Part shown: one piece after another, positions 1 through 4,002 of the stretch
Numbering within the stretch: position 1 is the first letter of the stretch
Layout: each line of letters begins with the position of its first letter
From: Candidatus Latescibacterota bacterium
GTDB taxonomy: Bacteria > Latescibacterota > MVCY01 > DTYK01
NCBI GenBank assembly: GCA_012961925.1
Contig: DTYK01000239.1
Coordinates: forward strand, 1 to 5,521
DNA length: 5,521 bases
Reading direction: 5' to 3'
Made by a program: the position numbers and the translations under genes
Notes under the pieces: generated by a model
What the model saw: only the letters and a program-made list of their open reading frames with translations
What the model was told of the DNA's origin: nothing
The model's database searches: none

Positions 1-140
1 GGCTCGTAAAGGTCTTTGTACTGTGGGTAGCGGTCGAGCACGACGTGCTCGCCCGAACGAGAGCGCATACCGCTGGCGTGCCCCCACGAATTGACCATGG
101 GGATCACGACAACCTTTGCCAACCAACTGCTGGGCTGCAT
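1..140 (-). CDS. Partial unidentified protein, runs off the left edge
   Basis: A minus-strand reading frame is open from an ATG at 138-140 to the window edge, giving 46 residues. The stretch from about residue 15 reads MVNSWGHASGMRSRSGEHVV, followed by LDRYPQYKDLYE. It looks like folded protein rather than noise, and its codons have the high GC third positions of real genes. I do not recognise the family; a resemblance of the VVIPMVNSWGHASG part to the WGH region of homoserine-acetyltransferase-like alpha/beta hydrolases is only a guess. A stop lies four codons upstream of the ATG and there is no Shine-Dalgarno sequence before it, so the true start may be lost or this may be a fragment. A plus-strand frame across 31-246 is also open, which lowers confidence. 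Confidence 0.3.
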   Translation of the reverse strand, partial: MQPSSWLAKVVVIPMVNSWGHASGMRSRSGEHVVLDRYPQYKDLYE

Positions 141-238
141 TGATGGCTACAAGGTGGATGACGCGCACATAGGTCTACCGGGTTGGGAGATAAACTGTGT
201 CGGGAGGGATACAAAATCCGCCGGGTTCTCTGCCCCTC

Positions 239-409
239 CTATCTCTTAGGATGCCCACCAAAGCCGCCTCTCCGGGCATATCCTCTGTCCTCTTCCGCCC
301 GATGGAGGTTGTTGCTTTTGCATTGTGGACATTCGGACGGCCTTGGAGCGCCATAAGGGCTCTCCCAGGTATGCCCGCATTCGGAACTACGGAACATCCT
401 TCCTGCCAT
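239..409 (-). CDS. Small zinc-ribbon protein, 56 aa
   Basis: The start is the ATG at 407-409, chosen because a near-perfect ribosome-binding site (AAGGAGGTGAT) ends six bases upstream. The 56-residue product begins MAGRMF and has a zinc-ribbon layout: C11-G-H13-T-W near the front, C27-P-Q-C30 in the middle, then an LHRAEEDRG stretch and an Arg/Gly-rich tail. Small proteins of this kind are found beside UPF0251/DUF134 and NifX-like genes in anaerobic bacteria and archaea, but their function is unknown. The first knuckle would normally be CxxC. Here S8 stands where the first Cys is expected (FRSSECGHTW), so one metal ligand is missing unless H13 replaces it. The frame continues upstream without a stop into a truncated UPF0251 tail. 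It could be a working gene or a relic of a decaying operon. Confidence 0.65.
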   Translation of the reverse strand: MAGRMFRSSECGHTWESPYGAPRPSECPQCKSNNLHRAEEDRGYARRGGFGGHPKR

Positions 410-511
410 GATATAATCACCTCCTTCGATTTTTAACGCCTTGCCCGCGACAAGGCACTCGGCGATCTTCCTGTGTGCCTCCTGCAGAATTCGACCAAAG
501 GTCTGGCGTAA
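410..511 (-). pseudogene. C-terminal remnant of a UPF0251/DUF134 predicted DNA-binding protein
   Basis: On the minus strand the frame reads RQTFGRILQEAHRKIAE and then a segment ending GKALKIEGGDYI. This matches the C-terminal helix-turn-helix and tail of UPF0251 (DUF134), whose members typically read SRQTFGRIL, then a helical AxxKIAxALVxGKAL, then IEGG. Only about 33 of the usual 90-150 residues remain. The expected front part (Pro/Arg/Cys-rich N-terminus, LTVDELEALRL and QEEAAE motifs) is absent. Upstream of about 509 the frame reads only the antisense of a deacetylase remnant. There is no stop between this tail and the zinc-ribbon protein, so the two share one open frame. UPF0251 function is not established beyond the HTH prediction. 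The family is recalled from memory, not searched. Confidence 0.65.
416..426 (-). promoter_or_regulatory. Ribosome-binding site of the zinc-ribbon gene
   Basis: On the minus strand this reads AAGGAGGTGAT, almost fully complementary to the 16S rRNA 3' end, with six bases to the ATG at 407-409. It decides the start of the zinc-ribbon gene. The same bases also encode part of the conserved EGGDY tail of the upstream UPF0251 fragment. Confidence 0.8.
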
Positions 512-697
512 AAACAGATACTTTCCTGCCACCAGAGCCAGTTGAAATGGCTTAAGGAGCACGATAAAATAGACATATTGGAGTTTGTAGAGACGGTTGC
601 GAGGTTCAGGGGGCTGCAGTATGGGGTGACCTATGCGGAGGGCTTTCAGGCGGTTAGGGCCTGGGGAAGGAACGTTACCAGGAGGTTATTGCCGTAA
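512..697 (+). pseudogene. C-terminal remnant of a PIG-L/LmbE-family deacetylase
   Basis: A plus-strand frame opens after a stop at 509-511 and ends at TAA 695-697, giving 61 residues. It reads SCHQSQLKWLKEHDKID, then ILEFVETVARFRGLQYGVTY and AEGFQAVRAWGRNVTRRLLP. This resembles the tail of PIG-L/LmbE-type zinc-dependent N-acetylglucosaminyl deacetylases, where CHxSQ and ARFRGxQxGVxYAEAF are common near the C-terminus. The N-terminal AHPDDE metal-binding motif and the rest of the roughly 220-residue enzyme are missing, and there is no credible start codon or ribosome-binding site, so it is a fragment without activity. The break lies at about 509-520, exactly where the opposite-strand UPF0251 remnant also begins. 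Confidence 0.65.
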
Positions 698-717
698 AAT
701 ACCTCATGGGAGCATAA

Positions 718-1137
718 TTATAAGGGTCCCATGGCCATAAGGTTTAAGCTCCTGACATGCCGAGCCATCATGGGGAAATGCCGGTCGAAATGAAGCAACA
801 GACAACGGTTCTCCAGGGCGAGAGCTGCCACAATGATATCCACGGTGGGAACCGTGATGCCCTTTCTCCTCAGGTCAAAGGCCAGGCCATAGGACCGATC
901 CCACACATGGACATCTATACCGAGAACTTCCAGACTTTCCAGCTCGAAACGTAAGCGGTCGCGGTCTTTTTCCCTCTTGCAGCCCTGTATTAGCTCCAAT
1001 ATTATAATACGGGAAGTGACAACCTGGCCTGCTGCGATCTTCTGCTTTAGAAATTCTCCGGCGTTCTGGTCACCGCTCCCTCGAAAGCCCACGATCCAGG
1101 CCGAAGTATCGACCAGAACCCGCTCAGGACTGTTCAT
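718..1137 (-). CDS. vapC: VapC-type PIN-domain ribonuclease toxin
   Basis: 139-residue PIN-domain protein, the toxin half of a type II toxin-antitoxin pair. PIN toxins cleave RNA, usually tRNA or rRNA, using Mg2+ or Mn2+ held by acidic residues. These are all visible: D10 in VLVDTSAWI, E48 in IILELIQG, D100 in TVPTVDIIVAALA and D118 in LLLHFDRHF. The length is typical of VapC. The start ATG (1135-1137) lies inside the end of vapB, a 14-nt overlap on a different frame, indicating translational coupling so that toxin is made only with antitoxin. The catalytic set is complete, so it is probably active. The cellular target cannot be read from sequence. No clear terminator follows; the stop codon is 20 bases from the deacetylase remnant's stop. 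Confidence 0.93.
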   Translation of the reverse strand: MNSPERVLVDTSAWIVGFRGSGDQNAGEFLKQKIAAGQVVTSRIIILELIQGCKREKDRDRLRFELESLEVLGIDVHVWDRSYGLAFDLRRKGITVPTVDIIVAALALENRCLLLHFDRHFPMMARHVRSLNLMAMGPL

Positions 1138-1333
1138 TTCTGAGGCCTTCCAATTCTTCTAAGGTGAGATTGAAGTCTATATAATGGCCGATACGAGCCA
1201 TAAGCTCCTGACGCCGTTTCATACGGATATACTCACGCAGCGCAATTTCCACAGCTCTCTTCTTGCTTGAAGCCCCTGTCCTTTGCATCGTTTCCGCGAG
1301 AATTTTCTCATCAATATCCAAAGTGGTTCGCAT
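1124..1333 (-). CDS. vapB: VapB-family antitoxin (RHH-like), 69 aa
   Basis: The 69-residue product begins MRTTLDIDEKILAETMQRTG and continues with SSKKRAVEIALREYIRMKRR. This is the pattern of VapB antitoxins with an N-terminal MRTTLDID strand and two helices (ribbon-helix-helix fold, DUF2191-like). The rest, IGHYIDFNLTLEELEGLRNEQ, is the expected toxin-binding tail. The start is ATG 1331-1333, supported by AGGGAGGTG six bases upstream; a longer frame starting at 1363 lies on top of the promoter and is unlikely. VapB would neutralise VapC by occupying its active site, and the pair would repress its own promoter through the N-terminal DNA-binding domain. A perfect inverted repeat at 1349-1363 is the likely operator. 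Confidence 0.9.
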   Translation of the reverse strand: MRTTLDIDEKILAETMQRTGASSKKRAVEIALREYIRMKRRQELMARIGHYIDFNLTLEELEGLRNEQS

Positions 1334-1348
1334 AAAAAACACCTCCCT

Positions 1349-1363
1349 TTGTGTTGGACACAA
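1349..1363 (-). promoter_or_regulatory. Candidate VapB/VapBC operator (inverted repeat)
   Basis: TTGTGT-CCA-ACACAA on the minus strand is a perfect 6-bp inverted repeat with a 3-base centre. It sits directly upstream of the vapB ribosome-binding site, overlaps the end of the -10 element and is centred on the predicted transcription start. A repressor bound here would block transcription, as expected for autoregulated toxin-antitoxin operons. The assignment to VapB is inferred from position. Confidence 0.6.
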
Positions 1364-1389
1364 TATACCATTTTTATGAAAAAATGCAA
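1362..1389 (-). promoter_or_regulatory. Predicted vapBC promoter (sigma-70 type)
   Basis: On the minus strand, TTGCAT (-35, 1384-1389) and TATATT (-10, 1362-1367) are separated by 16 bases of AT-rich sequence. The transcription start should fall near 1355, about 22 bases before the vapB start codon. Confidence 0.6.
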
Positions 1390-1450
1390 GTCTTTTTGTG
1401 CAACCTTTAGATACAGATTTGGGAAGGTCTCTTCCGAATAAAAAAATTGC

Positions 1451-1479
1451 TTGACTTTTGGCACAAAATGTGTTACCTT
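1451..1479 (+). promoter_or_regulatory. Predicted nikR promoter (sigma-70 type)
   Basis: TTGACT (-35, 1451-1456) and TACCTT (-10, 1474-1479) are spaced by 17 bases, 43 bases before the nikR start codon. The spacer contains CACA-AAA-TGTG, and GTGTTAC (1470-1476) overlaps the -10. The -10 is a poor match, so the promoter may be weak. Confidence 0.5.
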
Positions 1480-1502
1480 TCAGAAAAACGTGCTATGAAA
1501 GG
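1476..1502 (+). promoter_or_regulatory. Candidate operator: 27-bp dyad before nikR
   Basis: CCTTTCA (1476-1482) and TGAAAGG (1496-1502) form a perfect 7-bp inverted repeat with a 13-base spacer. The dyad covers the end of the -10 and the predicted start of nikR transcription. The total length of 27 bp matches the geometry of known NikR operators, which are paired half-sites spanning about 27-28 bp. The arm sequence is not a NikR consensus I know, so autoregulation is only a possibility. Confidence 0.4.
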
Positions 1503-1522
1503 GAGAGAATCGGAGGCAGGGT

Positions 1523-1942
1523 ATGAACGGGACGGTCAGGTTCGGTGTATCTATAAATGAGGACCTTTTGAAGAAGTTTGATGGTGTTATCGCAAAGAAG
1601 GGGTACACCAATAGGTCAGAGGCGGTCAGGGATCTGATCCGGGAGCATCTGGTAGAGGTCGAATGGGAACGCGGAGACAGAGAGACAGTTGGGGTTATCA
1701 CCATAGTCTACGACCATGACCTGAGAGAGCTAACAACCAGATTGACAGACTTACAACATCAACATCATCCGACGATCATCTCCACAATGCATATCCACCT
1801 GGATGAGCATAATTGCCTGGAGGTCCTGGTGGCCAGGGATAAGGCCAGAAAGATAAAAGAGGTGGCCGATAAGATGATCGCTACAAGGGGAGTGAAATAC
1901 GGCAGACTAACCATGGCGACAAGCGGAACCGACTTGCTTTAA
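1523..1942 (+). CDS. nikR: Nickel-responsive transcriptional regulator NikR
   Basis: 139-residue NikR, the usual family length (E. coli 133). The N-terminal ribbon-helix-helix DNA-binding domain covers residues 5-45 (VRFGVSINEDLLKKFD, then GYTNRSEAVRDLIREHL). The C-terminal ACT-like metal-sensing and tetramerisation domain covers about 55-130. The four square-planar nickel ligands known from E. coli (H76, H87, H89, C95) are all present, shifted by three: H79, H90 and H92 in MHIHLDEH, and C98 in NCLE. Extra histidines H81 and H82 lie beside H79. The start ATG has GGAGG six bases upstream. In the family, Ni-bound NikR binds paired operator half-sites and represses nickel uptake; the ECF nickel transporter genes downstream are the obvious targets. 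It is divergent from vapBC. Confidence 0.97.
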   Translation: MNGTVRFGVSINEDLLKKFDGVIAKKGYTNRSEAVRDLIREHLVEVEWERGDRETVGVITIVYDHDLRELTTRLTDLQHQHHPTIISTMHIHLDEHNCLEVLVARDKARKIKEVADKMIATRGVKYGRLTMATSGTDLL

Positions 1943-1993
1943 CCGTGTTAAGACGTAAATCCCTTTATTTTTTGCCCATGGGTAGCACAATTA

Positions 1994-2022
1994 TTGAAAT
2001 CGTATTATCATATGATTATGAT
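1994..2022 (+). promoter_or_regulatory. Predicted promoter of the outer-membrane protein gene
   Basis: TTGAAA (-35, 1994-1999) and TATGAT (-10, 2017-2022) are 17 bases apart, a good sigma-70 promoter about 35 bases before the start codon. The spacer contains the perfect palindrome ATCATATGAT (2007-2016). An imperfect 28-bp dyad, AAATCGTA (1997-2004) with TATGATTT (2017-2024), one mismatch, covers the promoter. GTGTTAC (2033-2039) lies just after the predicted start. Confidence 0.6.
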
Positions 2023-2056
2023 TTTGGGATGTGTGTTACAAAAGAGAGGAGGTATT

Positions 2057-2740
2057 ATGAGGGAAGTACTATTTCTGTGGGTTATATTTATCTTTCTTGC
2101 GACTGTCTCTGTCTCGTGGGCGAGCAGGCCTCTTGCTACTGATGATGCGGGGACGGTTGAGCAGGGAGCAACTGAGATGGAGTTGAGCTATGATTTCGTC
2201 CTGGATGGGGATGACGGCGAGGAGCAGGCCATGGGCGCCTCGTTCAAGCACGGGTTGACTGAGGTGCTCGACTTCGGTATTGCCTGTCCCTGTGAGGTCA
2301 GGCCCCAGCAGGGCCTGGGTGCTGCAGAAGTGGGGGTGAAATTTTCTCTCCTAAGAGAGAAAGAACACATTCCTGCTCTCTCCATTGCGTTTGCTTATGA
2401 ATTGGGCTCTCCAGAGTACGCCCTCAATTGTATTGTTACCAAAGGGCTGAGAATCTTCTGTATTCATCTCAACTTAGGCTATATGGCGGCGGGCAGAGTG
2501 GGAGAAAGGGGCGTTACCACGTACTCTGGCGCTGTTGAGTTCTTTGCCGATGAAAAGCTGGTCTTGGTCGGTGAGATTGTAGGTGAAACCGATACTGCTG
2601 AGGATAACCCGTTGGAAGTGTTATCAGGGGCCAGATGGCAGGCCTCGGATGCTTTAGCCCTTGATTTAGCAGTGGGTGCCGGTCTTGGTGATACACGTGC
2701 AAGGTGGAGATTCACCACCGGCTTGACCTTCGGATTTTAA
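2057..2740 (+). CDS. Exported beta-barrel-like outer-membrane protein in the nickel locus
   Basis: 227 residues from ATG 2057, chosen over an upstream in-frame ATG at 1994 because AGAGGAGGT lies just before it and because it gives a clean signal peptide: MREVLFLWVIFIFLATVSVS then WA, with likely cleavage before SRPLATDD. The mature part begins RPLATDDAGTVEQGATEMEL, a pattern of Phenol_MetA_deg-like (PF13557) putative transporters of the outer membrane. The rest alternates short beta-like segments with turns, has no transmembrane helices, and ends GLTFGF with a terminal Phe, as outer-membrane beta-barrels do. It sits between nikR and nikM, so it may form a pore for nickel or its chelates; this rests on context only. 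Four cysteines (77 and 79 as CPC, 125, 135) are unusual for such a protein and might bind metal or form disulfides. Confidence 0.8.
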   Translation: MREVLFLWVIFIFLATVSVSWASRPLATDDAGTVEQGATEMELSYDFVLDGDDGEEQAMGASFKHGLTEVLDFGIACPCEVRPQQGLGAAEVGVKFSLLREKEHIPALSIAFAYELGSPEYALNCIVTKGLRIFCIHLNLGYMAAGRVGERGVTTYSGAVEFFADEKLVLVGEIVGETDTAEDNPLEVLSGARWQASDALALDLAVGAGLGDTRARWRFTTGLTFGF

Positions 2741-2778
2741 ACTTAGATCTGGAAGATTGAGCACGAGACACCGGAATA

Positions 2779-2803
2779 TCCCGCAGGTTAAGAACCTGCG
2801 GGA
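2779..2803 (+). terminator. Perfect hairpin between the outer-membrane gene and nikM
   Basis: An 11-bp perfect GC-rich stem (TCCCGCAGGTT and AACCTGCGGGA) closes a three-base AAG loop, 39 bases after the outer-membrane gene's stop. No run of T follows on either strand, so it is not a textbook intrinsic terminator. It may protect the 3' end of the mRNA, pause transcription, or end it with help from Rho. Confidence 0.45.
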
Positions 2804-2821
2804 GGGTACCTAAATGTCTAC

Positions 2822-2838
2822 CGAAGCTTCGATATAAT
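2822..2838 (+). promoter_or_regulatory. Predicted -10 of nikM with adjoining palindrome
   Basis: TATAAT (2833-2838) is a perfect -10 about 65 bases before the nikM start. No good -35 is found 16-18 bases upstream, so an activator or a weak -35 is implied. The perfect palindrome CGAAGCTTCG (2822-2831) abuts the -10 and could be an operator. GTGTTC occurs twice in the leader (2842-2847, 2866-2871). Confidence 0.45.
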
Positions 2839-2903
2839 CCAGTGTTCAGTCGGATATACCAAAGGGTGTTCCGAATCTGGGTTAAAGGGAAGGAGGATAG
2901 GGG

Positions 2904-3542
2904 ATGCATATACCGGACGGGTTTCTGGACCTTAAAACGTGGGTAACCCTGGGTGCAGTCTCTGCCGGGCTGGTTGGATATGCCCTTAAAAGGAGCAGCA
3001 GGAAATTGGGAGAGAAGCATATCCCCCTGCTTGGCGTGATGGCTGCCTTCATCTTCGCCGCCCAGATGCTGAATTTTCCGGTGGCAGGTGGGACTTCAGG
3101 GCATTTTATGGGTGGAGTGCTGGCAGCGGTGCTTCTGGGTCCATCGGCAGGACTTCTGGTTATGGCTACCGTCCTGATTGTACAATGCCTTGTCTTTCAG
3201 GATGGGGGTTTGACCGCGCTCGGAGCCAACGTTTTCAACATGGGTGTTATCGGAGCCATGCTGGGTTATTATATTTACGTTGCCTTGAACAGGGTTATGA
3301 GGGGTAATCCCCGGGTGTTGTTCATCTGCTCTTTTGTTGCGGGCTGGTTATCGATAGTTCTGGCAGCCAGTGCCTGCGCTGTGGAATTGGCAATCTCTGG
3401 CACTGTTCCCCTGGGCGTCGCTCTGCCTGCTATGGCTGGAGTCCATTCCCTGATCGGGATCGGTGAGGGGCTTATTACAGCGTTAGTCTTAGGGTTCGTC
3501 TTCAAGCTAAGGCCGGATCTGCTGGATATTGAGAAGATATAA
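2904..3542 (+). CDS. nikM: ECF nickel (cobalt) transporter, metal-binding membrane component NikM/CbiM
   Basis: 212-residue integral membrane protein, the substrate-binding (S) component of a group I energy-coupling-factor transporter in the inner membrane. It opens MHIPDGFL, the family hallmark: in solved NikM structures the free amino group of Met1, with His2 and His67, holds the metal. All are present, with H67 in NFPVAGGTSGHFMGG (58-71). Several hydrophobic helices follow, ending near residue 201 with a short charged tail. GGAGG lies seven bases before the ATG; the exact start matters because Met1-His2 must be the N-terminus, so no signal peptide is cleaved. CbiM (cobalt) and NikM (nickel) cannot be separated by these motifs; nickel is inferred from nikR nearby. 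The PDGLE partner follows after 15 bases, so the two are co-transcribed. Confidence 0.93.
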   Translation: MHIPDGFLDLKTWVTLGAVSAGLVGYALKRSSRKLGEKHIPLLGVMAAFIFAAQMLNFPVAGGTSGHFMGGVLAAVLLGPSAGLLVMATVLIVQCLVFQDGGLTALGANVFNMGVIGAMLGYYIYVALNRVMRGNPRVLFICSFVAGWLSIVLAASACAVELAISGTVPLGVALPAMAGVHSLIGIGEGLITALVLGFVFKLRPDLLDIEKI

Positions 3543-3557
3543 GAGGAGGTCGCAAAG

Positions 3558-3845
3558 ATGGTTAGGATAGTTTTGGTCGGTTTGCTTGTAGCAGTCGTGT
3601 TGGCAGTGCTTCTTTCCCCCTTTGCCTCCAGATTCCCCGATGGACTGGAGCGAGTGGCCGAAGATAAGGGGTTCATAGATAAAGGGGAAGGGAACGAGGT
3701 TATAAGCAGCCCCATTCCCGACTATGCAATGCCCGGAGTGAAACATGAAGGGGTAGCCACCTCTTTAGCAGGACTCGTCGGCACGATCTTCATATTTGGT
3801 CTCGCATACGGTCTGGGACATCTGTTAAAGGGGAGGCGAAATTAA
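3558..3845 (+). CDS. nikN: PDGLE-domain small membrane component of the nickel ECF transporter (NikN-like)
   Basis: 95 residues with two transmembrane helices (about 3-20 and 68-90) flanking a loop outside the cytoplasm. The loop contains the signature PDGLE (27-31) followed by RVAEDKGF, typical of PF13190 proteins. These are auxiliary components of cobalt and nickel ECF transporters, found either separate or fused to the C-terminus of NikM/CbiM; here the domain is a separate gene. They are thought to help load metal or keep the S-component open, by analogy with CbiN. GAGGAGGT is placed seven bases before the ATG, and the gene follows nikM by 15 bases. The loop has one His (H63) and no Cys. 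The symbol nikN is by position and domain; some annotators would use cbiL/cbiN-like or 'PDGLE domain protein'. Confidence 0.85.
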   Translation: MVRIVLVGLLVAVVLAVLLSPFASRFPDGLERVAEDKGFIDKGEGNEVISSPIPDYAMPGVKHEGVATSLAGLVGTIFIFGLAYGLGHLLKGRRN

Positions 3846-3867
3846 AAATTGGGGACGGGTTCATATT

Positions 3868-3883
3868 CTTCTGGTGCCGGAAG
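3868..3883 (+). terminator. Weak hairpin after nikN
   Basis: CTTCTG and CGGAAG can pair around a GTGC loop, with one G-U pair, 23 bases after nikN. The following sequence, TTAATACTTTAAC, is only loosely T-rich. This could be a weak or partial terminator separating nikMN from nikQO. Confidence 0.3.
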
Positions 3884-3938
3884 TTAATACTTTAACATTC
3901 CATCCTGTACTACGCCAAATGGCTAACAAGCGTCCATT

Positions 3939-3986
3939 ATACATTGTATGCTCTTCAAAAACTTGACATAAGCTTTTACAATGTAA
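3939..3986 (+). promoter_or_regulatory. Paired palindromes before nikQ (candidate operators)
   Basis: Two related 11-bp palindromes, ATACATTGTAT (3939-3949) and TTACAATGTAA (3976-3986), are centred 37 bases apart. Read together they form a 9-bp perfect inverted repeat, TACATTGTA and TACAATGTA, with 27 bases between the arms. The second covers the likely -10 of nikQ; the first lies just upstream of the -35. This is the layout of a repressor with two sites, or of a DNA loop. The binding protein is not known: the sequence is unlike the dyads near nikR and the outer-membrane gene. Confidence 0.5.
3954..3982 (+). promoter_or_regulatory. Predicted nikQ promoter
   Basis: TTCAAA (-35, 3954-3959) and TACAAT (-10, 3977-3982) are spaced by 17 bases, placing the start about 14 bases before nikQ. 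An alternative is TTGACA (3963-3968) with TAACAA (3984-3989) at 15-base spacing. Either way nikQ has its own promoter within the 157-base gap after nikN. Apart from the hairpin and palindromes, the gap holds nothing else I can identify. Confidence 0.5.
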
Positions 3987-4002
3987 CAAATAAGGGGCCG
4001 GA

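Noticed and set aside
31..246. Plus-strand open frame ending at 244-246
   Set aside because: It overlaps the minus-strand fragment, has no ribosome-binding site or recognised motif, and looks like antisense of coding sequence.
175..420. Minus-strand 81-residue frame beginning MIISWQEG
   Set aside because: It overlaps the zinc-ribbon gene in another frame and has no recognisable motif; the zinc ribbon has the ribosome-binding site.
1..700. An insertion sequence or prophage edge explaining the fragments
   Set aside because: No transposase or integrase motif, terminal inverted repeat or target duplication is visible in the first 700 bases.
1334..1363. A longer vapB start ten codons upstream
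   Set aside because: It would place the start within the -10 and operator. The internal ATG has the Shine-Dalgarno site and begins the conserved MRTTLDID.
1994..2056. Upstream in-frame ATG for the outer-membrane protein
   Set aside because: It would overlap the promoter and add 21 residues ahead of a normal signal peptide, and lacks a ribosome-binding site.
2741..2903. A cobalamin or NiCo riboswitch before nikM/cbiM
   Set aside because: The leader after the predicted start is only about 60 bases. I see no B12-box or the multi-stem layout of a NiCo riboswitch, and NikR nearby explains control.
3275..3746. Long antisense frames across nikM and nikN
   Set aside because: They are shadows of strongly conserved transporter genes with no motifs of their own.
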